DNA of 64,000 nucleotides from Solirubrobacter soli DSM 22325 (GTDB lineage: Bacteria; Actinomycetota; Thermoleophilia; Solirubrobacterales; Solirubrobacteraceae). This document shows positions 7,291-16,036 of the stretch, in pieces. The stretch's first letter is position 1, and each line of letters begins with the position of its first letter. Both the position numbers and the translations under genes were made by a program. The stretch spans positions 62,001 to 126,000 of the forward strand of contig NZ_AUIK01000027.1 in NCBI RefSeq assembly GCF_000423665.1, written 5' to 3'. The notes beneath the pieces are model-generated. The model was not told the DNA's origin, did no database searches, and saw nothing but the letters and a program-made list of their open reading frames with translations.

Positions 7291-7447
7291 TCTCGACGAT
7301 CCGGCGCTGCACGTCGGTCAGGCCGGTGAGCGGCTCGCCGCGCTCGAGGCGCGCGGCGGCCTGCGGGAGCGTCAGGCCCGTCCCGGTCAGGACCTGGCCG
7401 ATCAGGGGCGGGACGTCGCCGCCGCAGATGCCCGTGTCGCAGCTCAT
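7271..7447 (-). CDS. 58-residue protein ending the cox operon
   Basis: A short frame overlaps the CoxG-like gene by 4 nt (7444-7447). It begins MSCDTGICGGDVPPLIGQVL and ends NYALGT. The CDTGIC pair of cysteines close to the N terminus resembles the cluster-binding loop of the operon's ferredoxin subunit (CDTSNCGAC) but lacks the remaining ligands. The rest reads as helices. Position and coupling suggest an accessory or maturation role for the molybdenum hydroxylase; I do not recognise a family. Confidence 0.7.
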   Translation of the reverse strand: MSCDTGICGGDVPPLIGQVLTGTGLTLPQAAARLERGEPLTGLTDVQRRIVENYALGT

Positions 7448-7875
7448 GTGTTGAGCTTTCCCGCCAGGCACGTGGCGAAGTCGCGCAGGAGGTGGTTGGA
7501 GACGTCGCGGATCACGCCGCTGCCGACGAACACGGCGAGCGGGCCGACGACGTGGAGCTCGGCGACCGCGTCCACCCGCGTGCCGCCGTCGACCTCGGAC
7601 AGCGTGTTGACGATCGTCGCGCCGTGGCCGGACGAGCCCGCGACGGCGAGGCGCTGGACGCGCGCGGCGTGGTCGGCCTCCTCGACGCGGATCGTGCCGG
7701 TGTGGACGGTCGCGAACGGCCCGACCTTGACGGTGAACTCGCCGTGGTAGATGCCGTCCTCGCGACCGGTGATGGCCGCGCCGCGCAGGCAGGGCGCGAC
7801 GACGTCGAGGTCGTTGAGCGCCGGCCAGACGAGGTGGATCGGCGCGGCCACGTGGAAGTCCAGGTCGAGCTTCAC
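7444..7875 (-). CDS. CoxG-like SRPBCC protein
   Basis: The 143-residue product has the SRPBCC/CoxG fold pattern: an opening FHVAAPIHLVWPALNDLDVV, the APCLRGA segment, and repeated antiparallel strands (YHGEFTVKVGPFATVHTG). It ends in a long helix (NHLLRDFATCLAGKL). CoxG proteins accompany CO-dehydrogenase-type enzymes and help recruit or assemble them at the membrane. It lacks the C-terminal membrane anchor of longer CoxG proteins. GTG 7875 overlaps the preceding stop by 4 nt. Confidence 0.82.
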   Translation of the reverse strand: MKLDLDFHVAAPIHLVWPALNDLDVVAPCLRGAAITGREDGIYHGEFTVKVGPFATVHTGTIRVEEADHAARVQRLAVAGSSGHGATIVNTLSEVDGGTRVDAVAELHVVGPLAVFVGSGVIRDVSNHLLRDFATCLAGKLNT

Positions 7876-8432
7876 AGCCGCGCGAGCTCCTCTTGGGTGT
7901 CGACGTCGGTGGCGCTGGCGAGGTGCCCGGCCTCCCAGCGGTGGACGCGGAAGCGGCTGAGCAGTTCGCGCGCGCCCGCGTCCCCTTCGAGCTCGGGGAC
8001 GGCGGCGAGCACGCGCGGGCCGAGCACGACCGGGTGACCCGGCTCGGCGCGGTAGACGACCCGCACCGCATCGTGGCCGTCCAGGTGGCCGAGCGCGCCG
8101 GCGATCACCTGCGGCGTGATGAACGGCTGGTCGCCGAGCGTGATGACGACGGCGTCGGCGCCCGCGAGCGCCGCCACCCCGGCGCGCAGCGAGTACCCCT
8201 GCCCGCGCGCCCAGTCCGTGCACAGCACGACCTCGGCGGGGCCGAAGTCGACCGCCGCGCGGATCGCGTCCGCGTCGTGGCCGAGCACGACCACCGCACG
8301 CGAGAGCGCCGCGTTCATCGCGTCGACGGCGTGCTGGAGCAGCGGCTTGCCGTGCAGGTCGGCGAGCTGCTTGGTCTGCGCGCCGAAGCGCGTTCCCGCG
8401 CCCGCCGCGAGGATCAGGCCCGCCGCCTTCAC
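7872..8432 (-). CDS. MocA-type molybdenum cofactor nucleotidyltransferase
   Basis: The 186-residue protein carries the nucleotidyltransferase signature LILAAGAGTRFGAQTKQLA, then GQGYSLRAGV and the metal-binding LGDQPF. This matches the MobA/MocA family, which attaches CMP or GMP to molybdopterin. In an operon for an aerobic hydroxylase of the xanthine dehydrogenase superfamily, the CTP-using MocA activity is more likely, because these enzymes use the cytosine dinucleotide form. GTG 8432 overlaps the CoxE-like stop by 4 nt. Confidence 0.85.
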   Translation of the reverse strand: MKAAGLILAAGAGTRFGAQTKQLADLHGKPLLQHAVDAMNAALSRAVVVLGHDADAIRAAVDFGPAEVVLCTDWARGQGYSLRAGVAALAGADAVVITLGDQPFITPQVIAGALGHLDGHDAVRVVYRAEPGHPVVLGPRVLAAVPELEGDAGARELLSRFRVHRWEAGHLASATDVDTQEELARL

Positions 8433-9676
8433 GAGGTCCCCTCTTCCATCAGCTCGGCCAACGTCTCCAGCGAGGAGATCGAGTTGCCGGGCAGCAGGCG
8501 GTCGACGTGCGGCATCGCGGCCTTCATCCCGCGCGTCAGCGGCTCGTAGCGGGGGTCGGCGGCGAGCGGGTTCAGCCACACGACTTTGTACGCCGTGCGC
8601 TGCAGGCGCGCCATCTCCTCGGCCAGCTCGTCGGGGTCGCCGCGGTCCCAGCCGTCGGAGAGCAGAATCACCATCGACCCGCGGCCGATCCGGCGGCCGT
8701 GCTCGCGGTTGAGCTGGGCGATCGCCTCGCCGATCCGGGTGCCGCCCGACCAGTCGTTGACCGCGGCGGCGGCGCGGGCGAGCGCGCGGTCGGAGTCGCG
8801 GCCGCGCAGCTCGCGGGTCACGCGCGTGAGCCGCGTGCCGAACGCGAACGCCTCGACCCGGGCGCGGGCGGCCACGCACGCCTGCATGTACTGCAACAGC
8901 ATCCGCGAGTACGGCGCCATCGAGCCGGACACGTCGCAGATCAGCACGAGCCGCCGCGGCCGCAGCGCGGGCTCGCGGTAGCGGCGTTCGAGCAGCTCGC
9001 CGCCGGTCTTCAGCGAGGCGCGGATCGTCGCCCGCAGGTCGTGCGTCTCGCGCCGGCGCTTGGTCGCGATCGTGCGCCGCGAGCGGCGCTTCGGGCCGCG
9101 CAGCGCGATCCGGGCGAGCAGCCGGCGCGCCACGGCGCGCTCGGCGTCCGAGTAGGCCGCGAAGTCCTTCTCGCGCAGCAACTCCTCCTCGCTCCACGCG
9201 GCGGGCGCGGGCGTGAGGTCGTTGGCGGGCGCCTCGTTGCCCTGCGGCGGGACCGCCACGCGCGGTAGCGCCTGCTTGGCGATCTCCCCCAGCTCGTCGA
9301 GCGGGTTCGGCGCCTCGTCGGCGCCGAACACGACGGTGAACGCGGCCGCGAACGCGTTGACCTCGGCGCGCGTCGAGCACAGCGAGGTGCGCAGCGCGTA
9401 GAAGACCTCGGTGCGATCGGCGGCGTTCACGGCCGCCAGCGCCCGCTCGGCGCCCAGGACCTCGCCGAGCCCGACGCGAGCGCCATGCGCGCGCATGACC
9501 GCCGCGAGCCGCGCGACCTGCGCCGACGCGTGCGCGCCCAGCTCGGTCAGCGTCTCCGGCTCGGCGAGCGCGAGCTCCGCGGTGCGGACCGTGCCCTCGT
9601 CGGCCTCCTGGGCGAGCCGGCGCGCGACGACGTTCGCCCGCGCCCGCTCGGCGACTTCCGCGTGGCCCTGGGCCAC
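8429..9676 (-). CDS. CoxE-like protein with von Willebrand A domain
   Basis: The C-terminal half holds a VWA domain with the metal-binding MIDAS residues CDVSGSM, then the threonine-bearing GTRIGEAI and ILLSDGWDRGD. CoxE works with the MoxR-type ATPase CoxD in maturing the active site of CO-dehydrogenase-like enzymes. The reading frame stays open back to a TTG at 9772 inside the MoxR gene. Coding-like codon use begins near VAQGHAEVAERA, so GTG 9676 is my preferred start (415 residues); ATG 9496 is also possible. A strong hairpin lies between this start and the MoxR stop. Confidence 0.82.
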   Translation of the reverse strand: MAQGHAEVAERARANVVARRLAQEADEGTVRTAELALAEPETLTELGAHASAQVARLAAVMRAHGARVGLGEVLGAERALAAVNAADRTEVFYALRTSLCSTRAEVNAFAAAFTVVFGADEAPNPLDELGEIAKQALPRVAVPPQGNEAPANDLTPAPAAWSEEELLREKDFAAYSDAERAVARRLLARIALRGPKRRSRRTIATKRRRETHDLRATIRASLKTGGELLERRYREPALRPRRLVLICDVSGSMAPYSRMLLQYMQACVAARARVEAFAFGTRLTRVTRELRGRDSDRALARAAAAVNDWSGGTRIGEAIAQLNREHGRRIGRGSMVILLSDGWDRGDPDELAEEMARLQRTAYKVVWLNPLAADPRYEPLTRGMKAAMPHVDRLLPGNSISSLETLAELMEEGTS

Positions 9677-9727
9677 GCGCGCTGGCGCCTCGCGCGAGAG
9701 GGGAATCCCCGAAACCCGCGATCGGTC

Positions 9728-9749
9728 CCCCGGCGGCCGCCCGCCGGGG
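9728..9749. other. Strong hairpin between MoxR and CoxE genes
   Basis: A perfect 9-bp GC stem (CCCCGGCGG at 9728-9736 and CCGCCGGGG at 9741-9749) with a 4-nt loop sits just after the MoxR stop. It has no T-tract, so it looks more like an mRNA stabilising or processing element separating structural from maturation genes than an intrinsic terminator. Confidence 0.55.
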
Positions 9750-9758
9750 TTCTCTTCC

Positions 9759-10601
9759 TTACGCTCCTTCAAGGACCCGGTCGCGCCGCACCCGGTCGAT
9801 GTCCTCGCGCACCTTCAGCGCGACGCCCAGCGTGTCGTCCAGTGAGGCCGCGCCGTCGAGCGCCAGCAACGCACGGGCCCACGTGATCGTCTCCCCCACC
9901 CCGGGCAGCTTGTAGAGCTCGCGCTCTCGCAGCGTCGCGACGGCCGAGCACACCCGGGCCGCGACCTCCTCCGGCACGCCCGGCAGCCGGGTGCGGACGA
10001 TCTCCGCCTCGCGCTCGGGCGTCGGGTAGTCGATCCAGTGGTACAGGCAACGGCGCTTCAAGGCGTCGTGCAGCTCGCGGGTGCGGTTCGACGTCAGGAC
10101 TACGAGCGGGCGATGCGCGGCGGCGATCGTCCCCAGCTCGGGGATCGTGATCGCGAAGTCCGCCAGGAACTCGAGCAGGAAGGCCTCGAACTCGTCGTCG
10201 GCGCGGTCGATCTCGTCGATCAGCAGGACGGCAGGGCCGCCGTCGTGCTCCAGCGCCTCCAGCAGCGGGCGGCGCAGCAGGAACTCCGGCCCGAACAGCT
10301 CGCGCGCGGGCGCGCCCGCCTCGGCCGCCCGGATCGCCAGCAGCTGGCGCTGGTAGTCCCAGTCATAGACGGCGTGGTGCAGGTCGATGCCCTCGTGGCA
10401 CTGCAACCGGATCAGCGTGGCACCGGTCGCCGCCGCCAGCGCGCGCGCCACCTCGGTCTTGCCCACACCGGCCTCGCCCTCGAGCAACAGCGGCTGCTCG
10501 AGGGCGAATGCCAGGTAGGCGGACGTCGCGAGCCCCTGGTCGGCGAGGTACCCCTCGCCTTCCAGAGCCCGCGCGACGTCCTGCGGTGTGGTGAAGCTCA
10601 C
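9759..10601 (-). CDS. MoxR/CoxD-type AAA+ ATPase
   Basis: The 280-residue AAA+ protein has Walker A GEAGVGKTEVARALA near residue 40, Walker B VLLIDEIDRADDEFEAFLLE, and sensor 1 in VVLTSNRTRELHDALKRRCL. MoxR proteins remodel partner enzymes, usually together with a VWA protein; the next gene supplies one. CoxD is required for assembling the metal site of CO dehydrogenase. GTG 10601 lies 4 nt after the coxM-like stop. Confidence 0.9.
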   Translation of the reverse strand: MSFTTPQDVARALEGEGYLADQGLATSAYLAFALEQPLLLEGEAGVGKTEVARALAAATGATLIRLQCHEGIDLHHAVYDWDYQRQLLAIRAAEAGAPARELFGPEFLLRRPLLEALEHDGGPAVLLIDEIDRADDEFEAFLLEFLADFAITIPELGTIAAAHRPLVVLTSNRTRELHDALKRRCLYHWIDYPTPEREAEIVRTRLPGVPEEVAARVCSAVATLRERELYKLPGVGETITWARALLALDGAASLDDTLGVALKVREDIDRVRRDRVLEGA

Positions 10602-10605
10602 CCGT

Positions 10606-11445
10606 TCATTGTGACGCGGCGGTCAGCGCGCGCCTGGTGAGCACCCGCGCCAGATGGCGCTTGTAGTCCTGCGAGGCGTTGAGGTCCGACGGCGGCTCGG
10701 TCCCGTCAGCCGCGTTCTCGGCGGCCGCGGCGATGCTGTCGGCGGTCAGCGGCTGCCCGCGCAGGGCGTCTTCGACCGCGGTCGCGCGCAGCGGCGTCGA
10801 GCCCATGTGGGTGAGCCCCACGCGGACGTCGGCGCACGTGCCGTCACCGCCCTTCTTGACCAGCGCGGAGACGGCCACCATCGCCCAGTCCTCCTGGCGG
10901 CGGTTGAACTTCTCGTAGCCGTACCCGTAGCCCTCGAGCGCCGGGATCCGGACCTCGGTGAGGATCTCGTCCTCGGCGACGACCGTCGTCAGGTAGTCCT
11001 CGAAGAAGTCCGCCGCGGCGACCTCACGCTCGCCGCCCGGGCCGCGCAGCACCACGGAGCCCTCGTGGGCGAGCAGGATCGCCGGCAGGTCCGACGCCGG
11101 GTCGCCGTGCGCCAGCGTCCCGCCGATCGTGCCCATGTTGCGGACCTGTTGGTCGGCGATCGTCGCCGCCGCGGCCGAGACGAGGCCGAAGCCCCCGGTC
11201 GCGACCGCGTGGTGGCGCGTCATCGCGCCGAACTTCAAGACCCCGTTCTCACGGCCCACGCCGGTCAGGCCGTCGATCCGGCGCAGGTCGACGAGCAGCG
11301 CCGGCGCCGCGAGGCGCAGTTTCATCAGCGGGATCAGGGAATGGCCGCCGGCCAGGATCTTCGCGTCCTCGCCGCCGTCCTTGAGCGCAGCGAGCGCTTC
11401 GTCGAGCGTCCCGGGCGCCACGTAGTCGAACTCGGCGGGGATCAA
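10606..11445 (-). CDS. FAD-binding medium subunit of form II molybdenum hydroxylase (CoxM-like)
   Basis: The 279-residue subunit has the two FAD-binding loops of the family, AGGHSLIPLMKLRLA and TIGGTLAHGDPASDLPA, followed by the C-terminal CO_deh_flav_C region. It passes electrons from the 2Fe-2S clusters to the terminal acceptor. TTG 11445 overlaps the coxL-like stop by 4 nt. The S-L-M gene order is typical of form II rather than form I CO dehydrogenase operons. Confidence 0.92.
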   Translation of the reverse strand: MIPAEFDYVAPGTLDEALAALKDGGEDAKILAGGHSLIPLMKLRLAAPALLVDLRRIDGLTGVGRENGVLKFGAMTRHHAVATGGFGLVSAAAATIADQQVRNMGTIGGTLAHGDPASDLPAILLAHEGSVVLRGPGGEREVAAADFFEDYLTTVVAEDEILTEVRIPALEGYGYGYEKFNRRQEDWAMVAVSALVKKGGDGTCADVRVGLTHMGSTPLRATAVEDALRGQPLTADSIAAAAENAADGTEPPSDLNASQDYKRHLARVLTRRALTAASQ

Positions 11446-13793
11446 GACTTCGCCTCCTGGATCGCTTCCCAGATCCGCATCGGACTGAGCGGCATGTTGA
11501 TGAAGTTCACGCCGAGCGGGCGCAGGGCGTCGGTGACGGCGTTGGTGATGGTCGCCGACGCGGCGATCGTGCCCGCCTCGCCGATGCCCTTGACGCCGAG
11601 CGAGTTGACCGGCGAGGGCGTCTCGGTGCGGTCGGTCTCGAACGACGGCACGTCCGCTGCGCTCGGGAGCGCGTAGTCGACGAAGGAGCCGGTGAGCAGC
11701 TGGCCGCTCTCGTCGTAGTGGATGCGCTCGAACAGCGCCTGGCCGATCCCGTGCACGACGCCGCCGTGGACCTGGCCGTCGATGAGGTTCGGGTTGATCG
11801 CGGGGCCGCAGTCGTCGACGCCGATGTACCGGACGATGTCGACCTTGCCGGTGGCGGCGTCCACGTCGACCACGGCCGCGTGCGCGCCGAACGGGAACAC
11901 GAAGTTCGCCGGGTCGTAGAAGGCGTTCTCCTCCAGCGACGGTTCCATGTCCTCAGGGATGTCGGCCGCGATGTACGCCGTGATCGCGACGTCGGCGAGC
12001 GTCATGCCCTTGTCGGGCGAGCCCTTGACGGAGAACTTCCCGTCCCGGAGCTCGATGTCCTCCGGAGCCGCCTCGAGGTTGTGCGCGACGATCTTGCGCA
12101 CCTTGTCGACGATCTTGGTCGTCGCGCGCACGATCGACTCGCCACCGACGGCCAGCGAACGCGAGCCGTACGTGTCGAGGCCCTGCGGGCCGGTGCCGGT
12201 GTCGCCGTGGATGACCTCGACGTTCTGCGGATCGACCCCGAGCCGGTCGGCGACGATCTGCGCGAACGCCGTCTCCAGCCCCTGGCCGTGCGGGCTCGTG
12301 CCGGTGTAGACCGTGACCGCCCCCGTGACGTGCACGCGGACCATCGCGGACTCCCACATGCCCGTCTGCAGGCCGAAGCCGCCCGGGCCGACGACGCGGC
12401 TCGGCGCCAGGCCGCAGATCTCGGTCCAGGTGCAGAAGCCGATCCCGCGGTAGATGCCCTTCGGCCGCAGCTCCTCGGCCTCCGCGCGCACCTTCGCGAC
12501 ATCGACGTGCTCGAGCAGTTTCGCGAGCGTGCCCTGGTAGTTGCCGGAGTCGTAGACGACGCCGTAGGCGACCTCGTGCGGGAAGGAGTCGGCCGGGATG
12601 AAGTTGCGCCGGCGCAGCTCCAGCGGGTCCATCCCGAGCTCGTGCGCGAGCTGGTCGAGGGTGACCTCGATCATCTGCGTCGCCTCGGGCCGGCCCGCGC
12701 CGCGGATGGCGTCGGTCGGGAACTTGTTCGTGAAGACGCCGGTGATGTCGGTCTGGACGGCCGGGATGTCGTAACAGCCGCTCATCACGAACGCCCCGAG
12801 CGACGGGATCGTCGGCGTCAGCAGCATCAGGTAAGCGCCGAGGTCGGCGATGATCTTCGTGTGGAAGGCGGTGATCTTGCCGTCACGCGTCGCGCCCACC
12901 TTCACGTACGCGATCTGGTCGCGCCCGTGGTGGGTGACCTGCATGTCCTCCGAGCGCGTGATGATCCACTTGATCGGACGCTCGAGCTTGCGCGAGGCCC
13001 ATGCGAGCAGGACCTCCTCGCCGTAGATCTGCAGCTTGGAGCCGAAGCCGCCGCCGACCTCCGGCGCGATCGCCCGCACGCGGTCCTCGCTGATGCCCAG
13101 CTGGAGCGCGAGGAACAGCCGCAGGAAGTGCGGCACCTGGGTCGAGGAGTGCAGCGTGAGGCTGCCGGCGCGGTAGTCGGCCAGCAGGCCGCGCGGCTCG
13201 ATCGCCGCGCCCGCCGTGCGGTGGTTGACGATCCGTCGCTCGACGATCACGTCCGCCTTGGCGAACTGCGCCTCGAGGTCCCCGCCGCCCAGCGACCACT
13301 CGTGGCACTTGTTGGTGCCGAGGTCGGCGTGGACGAGCGTTGCGTCCTTCAGCGCCTCCTCGGGGTCGACGACCACCGGCAGCGGCTCGTACTCGACCAC
13401 CACCTGCTCGGCCGCGTCGACGACGCCGTAGCGGTCGTCGCCGATCACGACGGCGACCGGGTCGCCGAGGTGGTTGACCTCATCCTTGGCGAGCGCCCAG
13501 TGCGGCGGGTTGTTGACCTCCACGCCGGGTGGGACCCACGCCATCGGCAGCGGCGCCTCGAGATCGACCTCGTTGCCTGTGAACACGGCGACGACACCGG
13601 GGTGGCTCTTGGCGGCCGACGTGTCGATCGAGAGGATCTTCGCGTGGGCCTCGGGCGAGCGGACGAACGCCGCCCACAGCTGCCCGGTGACGTTGATGTC
13701 GTCGATGTACCGGGCGCGGCCCATGATCAGCCGCGGGTCCTCCTTGCGCTTGATCGCCCGCCCGACCCAGGGCTCGGCGGCGGTGGCGGTCAT
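11442..13793 (-). CDS. Molybdenum-binding large subunit, form II CoxL / xanthine dehydrogenase family
   Basis: The 783-residue catalytic subunit binds the molybdenum cofactor ([28 protein letters not shown]) and ends with the catalytic glutamate segment [10 protein letters not shown]. Form I CO dehydrogenases carry AYxCSFR, whose cysteine binds copper. Here the equivalent stretch is AIRGAGR at residues 362-368, the form II type with no cysteine. It is therefore unlikely to be a true CO dehydrogenase, and the natural substrate is unknown (an aldehyde, purine or other heterocycle is possible). It overlaps coxS and coxM neighbours by 4 nt each. Confidence 0.92.
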   Translation of the reverse strand: MTATAAEPWVGRAIKRKEDPRLIMGRARYIDDINVTGQLWAAFVRSPEAHAKILSIDTSAAKSHPGVVAVFTGNEVDLEAPLPMAWVPPGVEVNNPPHWALAKDEVNHLGDPVAVVIGDDRYGVVDAAEQVVVEYEPLPVVVDPEEALKDATLVHADLGTNKCHEWSLGGGDLEAQFAKADVIVERRIVNHRTAGAAIEPRGLLADYRAGSLTLHSSTQVPHFLRLFLALQLGISEDRVRAIAPEVGGGFGSKLQIYGEEVLLAWASRKLERPIKWIITRSEDMQVTHHGRDQIAYVKVGATRDGKITAFHTKIIADLGAYLMLLTPTIPSLGAFVMSGCYDIPAVQTDITGVFTNKFPTDAIRGAGRPEATQMIEVTLDQLAHELGMDPLELRRRNFIPADSFPHEVAYGVVYDSGNYQGTLAKLLEHVDVAKVRAEAEELRPKGIYRGIGFCTWTEICGLAPSRVVGPGGFGLQTGMWESAMVRVHVTGAVTVYTGTSPHGQGLETAFAQIVADRLGVDPQNVEVIHGDTGTGPQGLDTYGSRSLAVGGESIVRATTKIVDKVRKIVAHNLEAAPEDIELRDGKFSVKGSPDKGMTLADVAITAYIAADIPEDMEPSLEENAFYDPANFVFPFGAHAAVVDVDAATGKVDIVRYIGVDDCGPAINPNLIDGQVHGGVVHGIGQALFERIHYDESGQLLTGSFVDYALPSAADVPSFETDRTETPSPVNSLGVKGIGEAGTIAASATITNAVTDALRPLGVNFINMPLSPMRIWEAIQEAKS

Positions 13794-14257
13794 GCGTCAG
13801 CGGCCGCCAGTACGGCCTTGACGATGTTGTGGTAGCCCGTGCACCGGCACAAGTTGCCCGCGAGCGCCTCGCGGACCTCCTGCTCCGACGGACTCGGGTT
13901 GCGCTGCAGCAGATCGGCCGAGGCCATGATCATGCCCGGCGTGCAGTAGCCGCACTGCAGACCGTGGTGCTCCCAGAACGCCTCCTGCAGCGGGTGCAGG
14001 TTGCCCTCTTGGCCCATTCCCTCGATCGTCTTGATCTCGGCGCCGTCCGCCTGGACGGCGAGGAGCGTGCACGACTTGACCGCCTCACCGTTGAGATGGA
14101 CTGTGCACGCGCCGCAGTTGGACGTATCGCAACCGACGTGCGTACCGGTGAGACCGAGCGTTTCACGCAGGAAGTGGACCAGGAGCAGGCGAGGTTCGAC
14201 GTCGGCGCTCTGCTGAGCGCCATTCACGGTCACTGAGACCCGTACAGAACCAGCCAT
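13790..14257 (-). CDS. 2Fe-2S small subunit of form II molybdenum hydroxylase (CoxS-like)
   Basis: The 155-residue subunit has a plant-ferredoxin-type cluster ([12 protein letters not shown], with the fourth cysteine in KSCTLLA) and a second helical cluster (CGYCTPGM and LCRCTGY). It relays electrons from molybdenum to the flavin. Unlike many genes here it has a leader with a strong Shine-Dalgarno sequence, GGGAGGAG at 14262-14269, 4 nt before the ATG. It is the first gene of the operon. Confidence 0.94.
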   Translation of the reverse strand: MAGSVRVSVTVNGAQQSADVEPRLLLVHFLRETLGLTGTHVGCDTSNCGACTVHLNGEAVKSCTLLAVQADGAEIKTIEGMGQEGNLHPLQEAFWEHHGLQCGYCTPGMIMASADLLQRNPSPSEQEVREALAGNLCRCTGYHNIVKAVLAAADA

Positions 14258-14261
14258 GTGT

Positions 14262-14293
14262 CTCCTCCCAGTCGGAAAACCGGGCGGATCATA
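14262..14293 (-). promoter_or_regulatory. Promoter and ribosome binding site of the cox operon
   Basis: TATGAT (14293-14288, minus strand) is a good -10 element, giving a leader of about 25 nt that contains the Shine-Dalgarno GGGAGGAG (14269-14262). This leadered arrangement contrasts with the leaderless genes around it. Confidence 0.55.
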
Positions 14294-14314
14294 TTCCTCG
14301 CCGGTGAGTGAGCG

Positions 14315-14935
14315 CTACTGACCGGCGCGCCGGCGGTGATACGCGAAGGTCAGCTGCGCCAGGATCAGGCGATCCTCGGCTTCGATCTCGACGAAGCTGA
14401 GCGAGACGTCGGCGTCGGTCTCGCGGACGGTCTCGGCCGTCGCCTTGATCTCGCGGTTGGCCTGCACGAGGCCGATCACGACGTGGTGCAGGTCGGCGGG
14501 GATGTAGGACGACTGGCGGGCGACGCGCAGGCCGCCGGCGCTGATGTCGCGCGTGAAGGTGGTCTTGGGCGCGCCCTCGGTGCCGAGCGGGCGCAGGTGC
14601 GCGGGCAGCACGAGCGGGGCGCGCGAGAACGTGCGGCGCTGGCCGAGCCGGAACGGGTCCAGCAGCGTCGCGACGAGCTCGCCGTCGCTGCCGGCGCGGC
14701 GGACGTCCGCCTTGAGCGCCTGCAACGTCCCGCCCGCCTCGATCAGCAGGTAGGTGATCGTGTCACCCGGCTGGAGCGCGTCCTCGGGCAGTGGCGCGCT
14801 CGGAGCGAGCACGACGTCGGCGCCGGTGAACCCGACGACGAGGCACGGGACGGCTTCCTCTCCCAGATCCAGCTGGGCGGGCTGTCCTTCACTGAGCGCA
14901 CTTGCAAACGACGTAGCGGCCATAGTCTTTCCCAC
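14315..14935 (-). CDS. PilZ domain protein
   Basis: The 206-residue protein has an N-terminal YcgR-like barrel (about residues 10-100) and a C-terminal PilZ domain. The PilZ arginines lie in QRRTFSRAPLVLP and the conserved TRDISAGGLRVA follows, the parts that clamp cyclic di-GMP. It is likely a cytoplasmic c-di-GMP receptor acting on motility or surface structures. Its partner may be the GGDEF-EAL protein at 38.9-40.6 kb, which is inference. GTG 14935 or ATG 14923 could be the start. Confidence 0.8.
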   Translation of the reverse strand: MGKTMAATSFASALSEGQPAQLDLGEEAVPCLVVGFTGADVVLAPSAPLPEDALQPGDTITYLLIEAGGTLQALKADVRRAGSDGELVATLLDPFRLGQRRTFSRAPLVLPAHLRPLGTEGAPKTTFTRDISAGGLRVARQSSYIPADLHHVVIGLVQANREIKATAETVRETDADVSLSFVEIEAEDRLILAQLTFAYHRRRAGQ

Positions 14936-14980
14936 CCCGCTTATCGGCTATCCGCCTACTCGGGTTTAGGGAAAATTCCT

Positions 14981-16012
14981 TCAAACCGCGAACGAAACCT
15001 CGTCGCCGCCGCAGAACACGGCGGTCCGTTGCGCTTCCTCGCGAACGGCCTCGTGGTCGAAGTCGGTGTGGGGCTCGATGATCAGCTTCGGGCCGTCCAT
15101 CCGCCAGCTGGCGGCCACGCGGCCGTCGACGGTGACCGTGCAGTCGCCGCTGAGCGTGAGCTTCAGCGGCTGCAGATCGGGCGGGATGATCCGGTCGCGG
15201 TCGGCGTAGGCGAGCAGTGGCTGGTCCCAGTTGCCGAGGAACCGCGGTGGGAGGTGGGTGCTCGCCGGCGGGAGCGGCTGCCCCGGCAGGTCGATCAGCT
15301 TCCGGCCCTTCTCGTCGCGGTAGCCGACGGTTCGCACTGCGTCCCAGGGGAACTCTCGCTGCGCCACGCCGGCCCAGTCGGCGACGTCCTTCTTCGAGGC
15401 CGGGCCGAACGCGGTCAGGTAGCGGGTGAGGACGAGCGCGGCCGCCTGTCTCTGGTCCGGCAGTGGGCGCGGGTCGAGGACGAAGCGGGCGTTGCGGGTG
15501 CTGTCGCGCCAGTGGCCGGCGGGCGGGAGGAACGTGAGCGGGAGCAGCGTGCGGGCGTAGAGCAGCGGCATGTTCGGGTCCGGCGGCGCGCCGTCGTGGG
15601 TCGCCATGTGCTCGCGGATCTCGACGTTGGTCCGCGGTTGCTTGAGGAAGGCGCGCAGCTCGGCGTCGACGCGCTCCTCGTCGAGGTCCGGATGGCGTTT
15701 GCGCAGCATCCGCATCCGGTGGTGGCGGCACAGCTGCGCGTACGCCGGGAAGTCCTCCGCGTGCGCCAGGTGCAGCGTCATCCGCATCAGCGTCGCCTTC
15801 AGGACGTGTTTGGCGTCGATCGCGTCGTCGAGGTCGCGCTGCGTGAAGTCGTGCACGCGGGCGGCGAGACCGATGTGCGGCGCGGGCGGGTGCTGGCCCT
15901 GGAGCGGCGTCAGGTGCCGGATCGCGTCCGCGGGTTTCAGACGTTGGCGTTCAATGAGGAACTGGCGGGCCGCCGTCGCCGCCGTGAGCTCTTCGCGCGT
16001 GAGGACCCGCAT
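14981..16012 (-). CDS. Winged-helix DNA-binding protein of the AlkZ-like family (HTH_42)
   Basis: The 343-residue product matches the PF06224 family: an N-terminal winged helix, then LQGQHPPAPHIGLAARV, where the QxQ dyad corresponds to the catalytic motif of AlkZ-type DNA glycosylases. Further family segments are RMTLHLAHAEDFPAY and YLTAFGPASKKDVADWAG. Members excise bulky or crosslinked alkylated bases or bind damaged DNA. Presence of the QxQ dyad suggests glycosylase activity, not proven here. It is divergent from the thioredoxin-like gene over a shared promoter. Confidence 0.8.
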   Translation of the reverse strand: MRVLTREELTAATAARQFLIERQRLKPADAIRHLTPLQGQHPPAPHIGLAARVHDFTQRDLDDAIDAKHVLKATLMRMTLHLAHAEDFPAYAQLCRHHRMRMLRKRHPDLDEERVDAELRAFLKQPRTNVEIREHMATHDGAPPDPNMPLLYARTLLPLTFLPPAGHWRDSTRNARFVLDPRPLPDQRQAAALVLTRYLTAFGPASKKDVADWAGVAQREFPWDAVRTVGYRDEKGRKLIDLPGQPLPPASTHLPPRFLGNWDQPLLAYADRDRIIPPDLQPLKLTLSGDCTVTVDGRVAASWRMDGPKLIIEPHTDFDHEAVREEAQRTAVFCGGDEVSFAV

Positions 16013-16036
16013 CGCCCGGAGCGTAGGCTGACCGGC
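16013..16036. promoter_or_regulatory. Shared bidirectional promoter, AlkZ-like and thioredoxin-like genes
   Basis: Plus-strand TAGGCT (16024-16029) ends 7 nt before the ATG at 16037. Minus-strand TACGCT (16025-16020) ends 7 nt before the ATG at 16012. The two -10 elements share the same TA pair at 16024-16025. Confidence 0.6.

Noticed and set aside
11718-13835. A 705-codon plus-strand frame inside the coxL-like gene
   Set aside because: It mirrors the codon pattern of the real minus-strand gene and is rich in Arg/Asp/Val with no domain signature.
11442-14257. Calling the hydroxylase an aerobic carbon monoxide dehydrogenase
   Set aside because: The active-site loop reads AIRGAGR, without the copper-binding cysteine of form I enzymes, and the gene order is S-L-M.
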